Notes under the pieces: generated by a model
The model's input: only the letters and a program-made list of their open reading frames with translations
Databases searched by the model: none
Told to the model about the DNA's origin: nothing
Shown here: piece by piece, positions 17,064-24,838 of the stretch
Layout: every line of letters starts with the position of its first letter
Position numbering within the stretch: the first letter of the stretch is position 1
Assembly (NCBI GenBank): GCA_964459985.1
Contig: CAYWOS010000006.1
Coordinates: forward strand, 29,382 to 93,381
Reading direction: 5' to 3'
DNA: 64,000 nucleotides
From: CAYWOS01 sp964459985
GTDB lineage: Bacteria > Bacillota > Clostridia > Christensenellales > Aristaeellaceae
Position numbers and translations under genes: made by a program

Positions 17064-18529
17064 TCGTTTGTCCCCCGCCCGTTCATCTCGTCAAGCAGCT
17101 CGGCGACGACCACTTTTTCGTCGAAGGGATGCTTGACGCCCTTGATTTCCTGATATGTCTCGTGCCCCTTGCCCACCAGCACCACGATATCGTCCTTCCG
17201 CGCGATTTCCAGCGCGCGGCGGATGGCGGCGCGGCGGTTCTCGATCACGATGTACTGTCCGTTCGTTTGCCGGATGCCTTCCTCAACGGCGGCGAGAATG
17301 GCGTAGGGGTCCTCGCCGCGCGGGTTGTCGCTGGTCAGGATGGAAAAGTCCGCCAGCCTGCCGCCGATCTCGCCCATCACGGGGCGCTTGCCGTGGTCGC
17401 GGTCGCCGCCGCAGCCGAATATGGCGATCACGCGCCCCTTGGCAAAGGTGCGCACGGATTTGAGGATGTTCTCCAGCGCATCGGGCGTATGCGAGTAGTC
17501 CAGAAACACCTTATACGGCGTATGCGTGTCGAGCACCTCGGCACGCCCGGGCACGGCGGTCACCGTACCCAGCGTTTCGGCGACGGTTTCGGGCGATACG
17601 CCCAGCGGCAGCGTCATGGCGGCGGCGGCGAGCGCGTTGTATACGTTGAACATGCCGGTCAGGCGCATATGGACGGGATAGCTCCCGCCGTCCGGCGCGA
17701 TCATGCGGAAGGAAACGCCGGAATCGGAAATCTCGATATCGCGCGCCGTCAGATCGGCGTTTTCGCAGATACCGTAGGTCGCGCAGGGCACGTCGGCGTC
17801 CCGCAGAATGGCGCGCGCGCGCTCGTCGTCGGCGTTGATCGCCGCGCGGTCGATCCAGCAGGAGCGAAAGAAGGCTTTCTTGCTCTCGAAATACTTGTCC
17901 ATCGTGCCGAAAAAGTCCAGATGATCCTGCGTCAGATTGGTGAAACAGCCCATCGTGAAGCGCATCCCGCAAAGCCGCTTAAGCGCCAGCGCGTGCGCCG
18001 ATACCTCGATGCACACCGCCGTCACGCCCTCGTCCCGCATCCGTGCGAGCAGGCGCTGCAGATCGATGGGTTCGGGCGTCGTCAGATCGCTTTTGATGTA
18101 TTCGTTCCCGATCATGTTGCCCGTCGTGCCGATCAGTCCTACTTTATGCCCGAGCCGTTCGAGGATTCTTTTGACCAGATACGTCGTCGTCGTTTTGCCG
18201 TTCGTGCCGGTCACGCCGTATGTCAGCATATCGCGCGAGGGGTGGCCGTAAAACGCGCAGGCGATCAGCGCCATCGCCTCGCGCGTGTCGCGCGCCACGA
18301 TCTGCGGGACGGACAGCGGAAGCCTGCGCCCCGTGACCAGCGCCGCCGCGCCGTTTTCAATCGCCTGCGGCGCGTAATCGTGCGCGTCGAACCGCGCGCC
18401 CCTGTTGCAGAAAAAAAGCCCGTTCGCCGTCTTTTCGCGGCTGTCCATCGTGATCGCGCCGATCTCGGCGTCGCCCGTTATCTCAATCAGCCCTTCGCCC
18501 AGTTCCTTTGCCAGTTCGGATAAAAGCAT
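17060..18529 (-). CDS. murE: UDP-N-acetylmuramoyl-tripeptide synthetase MurE, meso-DAP type
   Basis: Adds the third stem-peptide residue. 489 residues: N-terminal UDP-binding domain, ATP loop VTGTNGKTTTTYL near 107, the central NLTQDHLDFFGTMDKYFESK motif, and a C-terminal domain with the DNPR motif near residue 401 (SDNPRGEDPYAI). DNPR is the recognised determinant for meso-diaminopimelate, so the wall is probably A1-gamma type. AGGAAAA-type site precedes the ATG. It lies between the PBP gene and mraY with coupling overlap to the latter. Confidence 0.96.
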   Translation of the reverse strand: MLLSELAKELGEGLIEITGDAEIGAITMDSREKTANGLFFCNRGARFDAHDYAPQAIENGAAALVTGRRLPLSVPQIVARDTREAMALIACAFYGHPSRDMLTYGVTGTNGKTTTTYLVKRILERLGHKVGLIGTTGNMIGNEYIKSDLTTPEPIDLQRLLARMRDEGVTAVCIEVSAHALALKRLCGMRFTMGCFTNLTQDHLDFFGTMDKYFESKKAFFRSCWIDRAAINADDERARAILRDADVPCATYGICENADLTARDIEISDSGVSFRMIAPDGGSYPVHMRLTGMFNVYNALAAAAMTLPLGVSPETVAETLGTVTAVPGRAEVLDTHTPYKVFLDYSHTPDALENILKSVRTFAKGRVIAIFGCGGDRDHGKRPVMGEIGGRLADFSILTSDNPRGEDPYAILAAVEEGIRQTNGQYIVIENRRAAIRRALEIARKDDIVVLVGKGHETYQEIKGVKHPFDEKVVVAELLDEMNGRGTNE

Positions 18530-18553
18530 GGTTTTCCTCCGTTGCGTCGTTCT

Positions 18554-20668
18554 TCAGGGAAGCGCGAACGTCACCAGCACCTCGCTCTCCGGCGGCACAT
18601 AAGCGCCGGCGGCGGGCGACTGGGCGGCCGCCAGACCGCTCCCCTCCATCGTCATGTACAATCCCCGCGCGCGCAGCGCCCGCGCCGCCTCGACCACCGA
18701 AAGCCCCGCTACGTCGGGCACGGACACATACTCCGCCGCGCGCGCCGGCTCGCCCTCGTAGGTGTACAGCATGATCTCGCCGCCGCGCGGCAGCTTTGCC
18801 CCGCCAAGCGGCGCCTGCGCCGATACCGTGTCGGACAATCCGTCCGTATCGGTCAAAAAGCCCGCCTCGCCGAGCGTTTTCCGCGCCTGCGCGAGCGTCA
18901 TGCCCGTCACGTCGGGAACGGCCAGCATCTCGCGCTGCTCGCCGTCGTCGCGCCGGACGCCGAGATACGGCAGAACCTCCTCCATAATCTGCCGCGCGAA
19001 GGGCGCGGCGGTCGCGCTGCCGTAATCGACGGGCACGTTGGCCTCGTTCACGGTGATGAGCAGCGCGATTTCCGGCTCGTCGGCGGGCGCGAAGCCGATA
19101 AAGGAGCCGATGTGCACGTTGCTGACGATACGCCCGTCCTTGTACACCTGCGCCGTGCCCGTTTTGCCGCCGACGCGGTAGCCGTCGACCGCGCCGTTCT
19201 TGCCGCCGCCGTTTTCCACAACGTTTTCGAGCAGCGCGCGCATCGTGCGCGAGGTTTCCTCGCCGATGGGCTGCGCGAGCACGGCCGGCGCGGTTTTCTC
19301 CAATGTCTCGCCTTCGCGGGACAGCACGCTGTCCACGATGTAGGGCTTCATCAGCCGCCCGCCGTTGACCACGGCGCACACGGCGGACAAAAGCTGTATC
19401 GGCGTCACCGCCACGCTTTGCCCGAACCCGATGCGCGCCAGATCGACGGTTTTGACGTACTTTTCGCCGATCAGGATGCCGGCGCTCTCGCCCGGCAGAT
19501 CGACGCCCGTCCGCCTGCCCAGCCCGAAGGCGCGGAGGTAGCGGTAAAAGGTTTCGTCGCCCATTTTGAGCGCGATGGAGACGAACGCCGGATTGCAGGA
19601 ATTGGCGATGGCGTCGGTCAGATCCTGCGCGCCGTGGCTGTTCTTCCAGCACCTGATGCGGTCGCCCTCCACGGTGACGCTGCCCGCGCAGTGAAAGGCG
19701 CTGTCGAGCGTCACGCTGCCGCTGTCGAGCGCCGCCGCGCAGGTCAGGATTTTGAAGGTCGAGCCCGGCTCGTACACGTCGGTCACGATCGTCGTGCGCA
19801 TCAGCTCGTTGAGCAGCGAAAGATTGTCGCGCGGCGGGTCGTTGGGGTCGTAATCGGGCTTCATGCACAGCGCGCGGATGGCGCCCGTGCGCGCGTCCAT
19901 CACGATGCACTGCACCGATACGGCGTTATTGACCAGCAGGCACTCGCGCATGGCGCGTTCGACGACGCCCTGAATGGTCGCGTCGATCGTCAGCTTGAGC
20001 GTGTTGCCCTCCTCGGGCGCGACATACACCGTTTCGCCGTCGGGCAGCAGCCTCGCGCGCGCGTCCACCTCAGTCTTGAGCGATCCCGGAACGCCCTTGA
20101 GCGCGTCCTCGTAGCGCAGTTCGAGGCCCGATTGTCCCACGGCGTCGATGTTGGTCAGCCCGAGCGCCTGCGTCAAAAACGCGCCTTTAGGATACCACCG
20201 CACGGCGTCCTCGTCAAATGCTATTCCGCGCAAAAGCGCCTTCATTTCGGCGCTTTTAAGACGAAGGGCGCGAATCTCGTCCACCGTCTCGCGCGGCACC
20301 TGCCGCTTGAGGGTCACCGAGGCGTAGGACTTGTTCGATATCCTGCGCAGCATCGCGTCCCTGTCCGCCGAAAGGACGCCGCACAGAACGTCGCAGAACG
20401 CTTCCTCGTCGGTCACGAGCTGCGGATTGGCGGTGACGATGTACGCCGTCGCCGAGGTGGTGAGCACTTCGCCGTGACAATCGACAATGCTGCCGCGTTT
20501 GGCCGTCACAACGCCCTCTCTCGTCCACTGACGCACGCCGCGCGCGGTCAGCGCCGCGCCCTCGACCATCGTCAGCCGCCCGATGCGGACGGATATCAGG
20601 AGGAACAAAACGACCAAAGACAGCAGCATTGTCAGGATACGCCGCCTGATCCTGATCTCGGTTCGCAT
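18554..20668 (-). CDS. Class B penicillin-binding protein with two PASTA domains (FtsI/SpoVD-like)
   Basis: Divisome or spore-cortex transpeptidase that cross-links peptidoglycan. 704 residues: cytoplasmic basic start, one membrane helix (about 11-28), dimerisation domain, then the transpeptidase. Active-site motifs: STFK near 302, SCN near 357 and KTGT near 503. Two C-terminal PASTA domains begin VPDVTGMTLAQARKTL and VPDVAGLSVVEAARAL. PASTA tails are usual in Firmicutes PbpB and SpoVD; which of the two it is cannot be decided. It is followed by murE after 24 bp. SEDS partner: ftsW in this cluster. Confidence 0.95.
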   Translation of the reverse strand: MRTEIRIRRRILTMLLSLVVLFLLISVRIGRLTMVEGAALTARGVRQWTREGVVTAKRGSIVDCHGEVLTTSATAYIVTANPQLVTDEEAFCDVLCGVLSADRDAMLRRISNKSYASVTLKRQVPRETVDEIRALRLKSAEMKALLRGIAFDEDAVRWYPKGAFLTQALGLTNIDAVGQSGLELRYEDALKGVPGSLKTEVDARARLLPDGETVYVAPEEGNTLKLTIDATIQGVVERAMRECLLVNNAVSVQCIVMDARTGAIRALCMKPDYDPNDPPRDNLSLLNELMRTTIVTDVYEPGSTFKILTCAAALDSGSVTLDSAFHCAGSVTVEGDRIRCWKNSHGAQDLTDAIANSCNPAFVSIALKMGDETFYRYLRAFGLGRRTGVDLPGESAGILIGEKYVKTVDLARIGFGQSVAVTPIQLLSAVCAVVNGGRLMKPYIVDSVLSREGETLEKTAPAVLAQPIGEETSRTMRALLENVVENGGGKNGAVDGYRVGGKTGTAQVYKDGRIVSNVHIGSFIGFAPADEPEIALLITVNEANVPVDYGSATAAPFARQIMEEVLPYLGVRRDDGEQREMLAVPDVTGMTLAQARKTLGEAGFLTDTDGLSDTVSAQAPLGGAKLPRGGEIMLYTYEGEPARAAEYVSVPDVAGLSVVEAARALRARGLYMTMEGSGLAAAQSPAAGAYVPPESEVLVTFALP

Positions 20669-20729
20669 GGGTCATCCCCCGTTCGCGGCGGAGGGCGCGC
20701 ATCCGGAAAACGCCGCAAAACGGCGTTTG

Positions 20730-21251
20730 TCAGCGCGCGAGCCCCGCCGATTGGATATCGGTCACGGGGGAATGACCGGCGATTTGATAGCTTCCGCCGC
20801 CGTACGGCTCGCGGCTGGCGTATAAATAGAAGGTTTCGACGCCGTCCTCGGACACCATGCCGAACTTCTGCACGGCCAGATAGCAGATGCGCGTCGAATC
20901 GCGCGCGGCGATCACCTGCTGTTCAAGCTCCTGCGTTTTGAGCGCCGTGGCGGTGATTTCCTGATACATCTGCGTGATCGCCTTGCTGATCTCGGAGCGC
21001 TCGTAGAGCTTGGTCGCCACGGTGAAAATCATCACGAGCGTCAGCGCCGCGAGGAAGATGAAGCCGCTCCTGCGCGTGACGGTGGGCGATCTGAACCTGC
21101 GCGCGGGCGGCTCCGTGCCGGCGTAGAAGGAGGCGCGCCCGGCGTCGTCGCCGTCCGGCACGTATACGCTGCTGCGCACGTTCATGCGGACGCCCGGCAT
21201 GCTTTGCGTGCCGGCGACAGCGTACTGCGCGTTTCCCCTTCCCTGCGGCAT
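20730..21251 (-). CDS. FtsL-like divisome protein
   Basis: 173 residues. A long hydrophilic N-terminus leads to one transmembrane helix (SGFIFLAALTLVMIFTVATK, about 62-81). A short extracellular coiled coil rich in E/Q follows (YQEITATALKTQELEQQVIA). That topology and position, between mraZ and the PBP gene, fit FtsL, which bridges FtsQ and FtsB. Sequence similarity to model FtsL is weak, as usual for this family, so the call depends on topology and synteny. Confidence 0.7.
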   Translation of the reverse strand: MPQGRGNAQYAVAGTQSMPGVRMNVRSSVYVPDGDDAGRASFYAGTEPPARRFRSPTVTRRSGFIFLAALTLVMIFTVATKLYERSEISKAITQMYQEITATALKTQELEQQVIAARDSTRICYLAVQKFGMVSEDGVETFYLYASREPYGGGSYQIAGHSPVTDIQSAGLAR

Positions 21252-21273
21252 TTCAGTATATCCTCCCGGTTGT

Positions 21274-21864
21274 TCAAATATTCTTCTGCTGCGCCTGCGC
21301 GATGAGCGCCAGCACGTCGGGATGATCGGTCAGGAAGTCCTGATCCTGCTTGGCGCCCGCCATGCTGTCAATGACGCGGATGTAGGTGACGGCGCCGTTG
21401 ATCTCGACCTCGCGCACATCCTTGAGCAGCCATGAGCGGAGCTTTTGCGGCAGCAGCAGCCTGCCCTGCGCGTCGACCTCGCTGTCGGTGTAGCTGTACT
21501 TGCTGAACTGCTCGAGCACCGGGCGCAGGCGCGCGTCCCTGTCGCACAGCGAAAGCAGCTCGTCCCGCTGCGCGGCCCACGCCGCGAGCGGATACACGGC
21601 GACCGCGCTGAAATCCATGGACGGCGCGACGGCGAACGTATGCCCCAGATGCTCCCTGAACGACGAGGGGATGATCATGCGTCCCTTGGCGTCGACGCCG
21701 TGCGTGTACGTCCCCGAAAAGCCGTACCACGCAGGCGGAGGCGGCGGCGCGCCCCGGCGAAGGCGGTAGCGCCTGACGCGCCTGACGGTCGCGGAAGCGG
21801 AAGCGCGCTGATCCCCGTCCGGCAACTGTCCGGACGGTGAACGTCCCATTTGCTCATCCGCCAT
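21274..21864 (-). CDS. mraZ: Transcriptional regulator MraZ with N-terminal extension
   Basis: DNA-binding repressor of the dcw cluster. It has two AbrB-like SpoVT folds: GTYTHGVDAKGRMIIPSSFR (from about residue 50) and YTDSEVDAQGRLLLPQKLR (about 122), each with the family D-x-[KQ]-G-R motif. It has 196 residues instead of about 145; the extra N-terminal 50 are Arg/Pro-rich and of unknown use. The ATG at 21864 is chosen; an upstream in-frame TTG lacks a ribosome site. Next in order would normally be rsmH, which is missing here. Confidence 0.88.
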   Translation of the reverse strand: MADEQMGRSPSGQLPDGDQRASASATVRRVRRYRLRRGAPPPPPAWYGFSGTYTHGVDAKGRMIIPSSFREHLGHTFAVAPSMDFSAVAVYPLAAWAAQRDELLSLCDRDARLRPVLEQFSKYSYTDSEVDAQGRLLLPQKLRSWLLKDVREVEINGAVTYIRVIDSMAGAKQDQDFLTDHPDVLALIAQAQQKNI

Positions 21865-21912
21865 GTTTCCACCACACAATCTGCCATCAATCCGCCACTA
21901 TTCTTGCCTTGG

Positions 21913-21946
21913 TCACCATTTTAACCCACTTTTTGAGCGATTGCAA
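21913..21946 (-). promoter_or_regulatory. mraZ promoter overlapped by candidate MraZ boxes
   Basis: On the minus strand: TTGCAA (21941-21946), 17-bp spacer, TAAAAT (21918-21923). The 10-bp direct repeats AAAGTGGGTT and AAAATGGTGA (21913-21932) cover the -10 and spacer and match the phased GTGG/TGGG repeats MraZ binds. This supports autorepression. Confidence 0.65.
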
Positions 21947-22022
21947 GCGTCCTGCCAAACCGCCGCGCGTTCTTTGGGAAACACAACCGTAACATAATTC
22001 CTGATCATGACAAAATAATAAG

Positions 22023-22070
22023 AACGCTTGTTTGTATACAACATTTTGTATACGAACAAGCGTTTTTATT
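22023..22070 (+). terminator. Long hairpin with U-rich tail upstream of mraZ
   Basis: Arms AACGCTTGTTTGTATAC (22023-22039) and its complement (22048-22064, one G-T wobble) enclose an 8-nt loop, followed by TTTATT on the plus strand. It may insulate mraZ from upstream transcription; on the minus strand the tail is less U-rich. Confidence 0.6.
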
Positions 22071-22342
22071 CGCCTCAATACATATGGATATTTTGCATAG
22101 TAATGTATGTATATTTTTATGGATAACAGATGAACTTTTCTCCTTGCGGCTTGGAGCGGGCTTTTGGGAAAGTTCATATTTTGTTCAGAATTCCACATAT
22201 TGTGCGAGCGCCGCCATCTCTCCACCACCGCTTGGGACGGCGCGCCCCTCGCGCGGCGAAATGAACAAAAATATCCGACCGAACAGCGGTTTTTCATCCC
22301 CCGTCCGCCACATCGTGGGAACGGGCCGCCCCGGCCGGGCCA
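22071..22342. other. Non-coding stretch with AT-rich island
   Basis: Between the hairpin and the metallophosphatase terminator I find no gene with a credible start or ribosome site. Positions about 22070-22200 are far more AT-rich than the rest of the window. They contain a 9-bp inverted pair ATGAACTTT / AAAGTTCAT (near 22130-22180) with an inner CTCC/GGAG pair. No known RNA family was recognised. Confidence 0.5.
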
Positions 22343-22385
22343 AAAACAAAAAAGCGCGGAGAGCCATATATCCGCCCTCCGCGCT
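22343..22385 (-). terminator. Intrinsic terminator of the metallophosphatase operon
   Basis: On the minus strand, AGCGCGGAG and CTCCGCGCT (22353-22385) pair and are followed by TTTTTTGTTTTTGG. It lies 11 bp past the stop codon. Confidence 0.9.
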
Positions 22386-22395
22386 TATAGGATGA

Positions 22396-23127
22396 TCAAG
22401 TCGAAATCTCGCCGCGCCCGACCGCTTCATCGGAAGGCGCGCCCTCGTCCAGAATGAGTTTCGGGCAAAACCCGATGCCGTCGCAGGATACGCAGTCATA
22501 GCGGACGCCGTTTTTCTCGCCGTTGAACGCGCCGCGTAGCGACGCGCCGTGCAGGTGCCCGTAAACGACGTTCCTCACGCCGAAGCGCTCCATCAGCGCC
22601 GACGCCGCCGTTTCCCCGGCGTGCTCGTTCAGCGGCGGGTAGTGCGTCATCACCAGCAGCCTGCCGCCGAGCCTTTCGCCCTGCTTGAGCGACAGTTCCA
22701 GCCGGATCAGCTCGCGCGCGTAGATACGCTCGTTTTCCGCGTCTGTCCCGTCGGGCAGCGTCCAGCCGCGCGAGCCGCACACGGCCAGCCCGCCGATTTT
22801 GATCGCGTCGTTCTGCAGCGCGTACATACCCTCGGGCAGCGCTTCGCGCAGCCTCGAAATGCCGCACCACCAGTAGTCATGATTGCCGCGAAGAATGATC
22901 TTGCGCCCGGGCAATTCGCCGATGGCGCGCAGATCGGGCAGCGCGCGTTCGATCTGCATCGCCCAGCTGATATCGCCCGGGATCAGCACGAGATCGTCCC
23001 GATCGATCAGACGCCGCCACGCGTCGCGCACCCGGTCGAAATGCCCTTCCCAGTGCGAGCCGAACACAGCCATCGGCTTGTCGTCCCCGCCGGGCAGGTG
23101 CAGATCCCCGATTGCGAATACTCTCAT
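22396..23127 (-). CDS. Calcineurin-like metallophosphoesterase
   Basis: Soluble two-metal phosphoesterase, 243 residues. All family motifs are visible: GDLHL near residue 7, GDISW near 52, GNHDYW near 81, THYPP near 161 and GHLHG near 190. The physiological substrate is unknown. It starts four bases after the stop of the zinc-ribbon gene, so the pair form an operon, and it ends at a strong terminator. Confidence 0.9.
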   Translation of the reverse strand: MRVFAIGDLHLPGGDDKPMAVFGSHWEGHFDRVRDAWRRLIDRDDLVLIPGDISWAMQIERALPDLRAIGELPGRKIILRGNHDYWWCGISRLREALPEGMYALQNDAIKIGGLAVCGSRGWTLPDGTDAENERIYARELIRLELSLKQGERLGGRLLVMTHYPPLNEHAGETAASALMERFGVRNVVYGHLHGASLRGAFNGEKNGVRYDCVSCDGIGFCPKLILDEGAPSDEAVGRGEIST

Positions 23128-23130
23128 GCG

Positions 23131-23544
23131 TCAGTCGGAATCGGTCTCGTCCGCGTCGTCGTCGTCGTTTTCGGCTTCTTCCTCGCCGAGCTCGTCGAGC
23201 GAAAGATCGCTGTCGATCTCGTCGTATTCCCTCTCGGGAATGTCCTCCTGAATGTCGGGAATGATTTCATCCATCGTGCTGACGGGATCGATATCCAGAT
23301 TGGGTTCGTCCGGCGAGGCCGCCACTTCCTCGTCCGCGTCCTCGTCGTCGTTTTTGCTCATTTCCTTGAGGCAGAACAGGCAGACATCCTTGCCCGGCAG
23401 CGCGGGCGCTTCGTTGCACACCGTGCAGATTTCGATGTCCTCCTGATGCTTTTCGCCCTTCATCTCGCGCTTGCAGATCTTGCAGAAGCCCTCGTCTTCA
23501 TTGATATAGTTCAGTTCGCAGCGGGGACATTTCACCATCGCCAT
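23131..23544 (-). CDS. Small zinc-ribbon protein with acidic C-terminal tail
   Basis: 137 residues. Three CxxC pairs, KCPRCELNY, GFCKICKRE and ICTVCNEAP, with a fourth at VCLFCLKEM, suggest two zinc ribbons in the first 65 residues. The rest is nearly all Asp/Glu and disordered. The ATG at 23544 has GGAGG eight bases upstream. Function not recognised; zinc-ribbon plus acidic tail could bind nucleic-acid machinery, but that is a guess. Co-transcribed with the metallophosphatase. Confidence 0.8.
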   Translation of the reverse strand: MAMVKCPRCELNYINEDEGFCKICKREMKGEKHQEDIEICTVCNEAPALPGKDVCLFCLKEMSKNDDEDADEEVAASPDEPNLDIDPVSTMDEIIPDIQEDIPEREYDEIDSDLSLDELGEEEAENDDDDADETDSD

Positions 23545-23638
23545 AGACAAACCTCCATTTTCCTGCCGGTATTTCCCATGGCAGATTGCTGCCAGAAGCC
23601 TTGATTCCGGGGGTGTTTTGTATTACGATTCCGTTGCG

Positions 23639-23657
23639 ATCGTAACACTATCGTAAC
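23639..23657 (+). promoter_or_regulatory. 11-bp phased direct repeat before the CAP gene
   Basis: ATCGTAAC occurs twice with 11-bp spacing, just upstream of the AAAGGAGG ribosome site. This is the phasing used by tandem response-regulator sites; it could equally be chance. No clear sigma-70 promoter was identified here. Confidence 0.3.
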
Positions 23658-23672
23658 AAAGGAGGACATTTC

Positions 23673-24395
23673 ATGAAAAAGGTACGAATGATTCTGTCAT
23701 GGACGGTTTGTTTCTGTCTGATCGCCGCTCCCGCGCTGGCCAGCGGAGCGCCTGCCTCGCAGTTCGGGTTCTCGGGATGGCCGTACCGCGCGAACACGGG
23801 ATGCGCCGGAAGCTGCGACAATCTCTGCCCGTCCTGCCAGACGAACGCCGACTGCGGGGAATGCGAAAACTGCAATCCCGCGCCCGAGGCGACCAACCCG
23901 CCCGCCGCGCAGCCCACGCTTCCGCCTGCGGCGAATCCCACGGCCGCGCCGACGACCAAGCCCGCGCCGACGACCAAGCCCGCGCCGAGCACGGAGCATT
24001 ATACAACGGATGATATCTCATTGCAAGAGGAAAAAGTGTGGAACCTGATCAACAGCGACCGCGCGGCGAACGGGCTTGCCGCGCTGCCCATCGACGCCGA
24101 GCTGTCGCGCTACGCGCGCCTCAAGTCCTGCGATATGAAGGCGAACAATTACTTCTCTCATACTTCTCCTACATATGGAAATGCTTCCGCTATGCTCCAG
24201 TCCTTCGGCTACGCCTTCAACGGCGTCGGTGAGAACATCGCGCACCACGCCAATGTGACCAAGGCGGAGGCCGCCTTCATGAGCAGCGAAGGCCACCGTC
24301 ACAACATTCTGGGCAGCCAATGGACCAAGGTGGGCGTCGGCGTGTGCGTCGACGACAACGGCTTCGTGTACGTGACGCAGCTCTTCGCGCGGTAA
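23673..24395 (+). CDS. Secreted CAP/SCP-domain protein
   Basis: 240 residues. Signal peptide MKKVRMILSWTVCFCLIAAP, a Cys-rich stretch (CAGSCDNLCPSC to CENC) and a Pro/Thr/Ala linker with TKPAPT repeats. The C-terminal CAP domain (about 112-240) resembles YkwD: VWNLINSDRAANGLAAL, YFSHTSPTYG, GENIAH, and GHRHNILG. His and Glu of the CAP cavity are present. AAGGAGG precedes the ATG. The function of bacterial CAP proteins is poorly known; wall or spore-surface roles are proposed. A hairpin about 50 bp past its stop is the insertion site of the repeat element. Confidence 0.9.
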   Translation: MKKVRMILSWTVCFCLIAAPALASGAPASQFGFSGWPYRANTGCAGSCDNLCPSCQTNADCGECENCNPAPEATNPPAAQPTLPPAANPTAAPTTKPAPTTKPAPSTEHYTTDDISLQEEKVWNLINSDRAANGLAALPIDAELSRYARLKSCDMKANNYFSHTSPTYGNASAMLQSFGYAFNGVGENIAHHANVTKAEAAFMSSEGHRHNILGSQWTKVGVGVCVDDNGFVYVTQLFAR

Positions 24396-24446
24396 CACCC
24401 GCATTCTATGAAATCGCTGTCTCACGCGTGAAAACCAAAGGGAAGC

Positions 24447-24472
24447 CGCCGCGCAGCCGGAAGCGCGGCGGT
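24447..24472. repeat. Proximal copy of duplicated terminator hairpin (repeat element copy 1)
   Basis: Stem-loop CGCCGCGC, 8-nt loop, GCGCGGCG. The 26 bp are identical to 24708-24733 beyond the element. Lacks a full U-tract here. Confidence 0.9.
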
Positions 24473-24707
24473 TTGCGTGTCGACAAAGTCGACACGCCCC
24501 GAAAAAATGAACAAGTCATTTTTTCGGTCTGCACGTTTTTCCTGCGCGGCTTTGCCGCGCGGTCGGAAAACGCGTAAGGAACCGATTTTCTGCGGAAAAT
24601 CGTTCCGAAACCACCGCGCATGTCGCTGGTTTCGGATGAGAAACGAAGGAGCTCCGCCCCTTCGTTGCATCCCCGGGAAGAACGACCGGGTTTGTCGATG
24701 GTCTGGT
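24473..24707 (+). mobile_element. Hairpin-array repeat element, copy 1
   Basis: A 235-bp non-coding element about 95% identical by eye to 40099-40330, including an 81-bp identical block from AACGCGTAAGG. Six to seven consecutive stem-loops fill it: GTGTCGAC, CCGAAAAAATGA, GCGCGGC, GATTTTC, CCGAAACCA, AACGAAGG and CCCGG arms. Ends carry a short inverted match (TCGACAAA left, TTTGTCGA right). It is flanked by a perfect 26-bp duplication of the preceding gene's terminator stem-loop. It carries no gene. Most likely a non-autonomous (MITE-like) element; the mobilising enzyme is not in this window. Confidence 0.8.
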
Positions 24708-24739
24708 CGCCGCGCAGCCGGAAGCGCGGCGGTCTTTTC
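24708..24739 (+). terminator. Distal copy of duplicated terminator hairpin with U-tract (copy 1)
   Basis: Second copy of the 26-bp hairpin (24708-24733), here followed by CTTTTCG, the presumed original U-tract of the CAP gene terminator. Confidence 0.8.
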
Positions 24740-24785
24740 GTCTTCGCGCCGCCGCGCGGCGGACGCTCGACCGGCGCGATTCGGT

Positions 24786-24814
24786 TTGACAAAAAACGGG
24801 ATATACGGTATGCT
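24786..24814 (+). promoter_or_regulatory. Promoter of the GNAT gene
   Basis: TTGACA (24786-24791), 17-bp spacer, TATGCT (24809-24814), 24 bp before the start codon. Confidence 0.8.
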
Positions 24815-24838
24815 GTGGCGGAACGGGAGGGAGATTCC

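Noticed and set aside
21887..22297. A 136-codon open frame upstream of mraZ
   Set aside because: It runs through the mraZ promoter and a strong hairpin, has no ribosome site and no family features.
24473..24707. Repeat core as a degraded IS or group II intron containing a gene
   Set aside because: Neither copy contains a frame with transposase or reverse-transcriptase motifs, and no domain V-like sequence was recognised. It is treated as non-autonomous.
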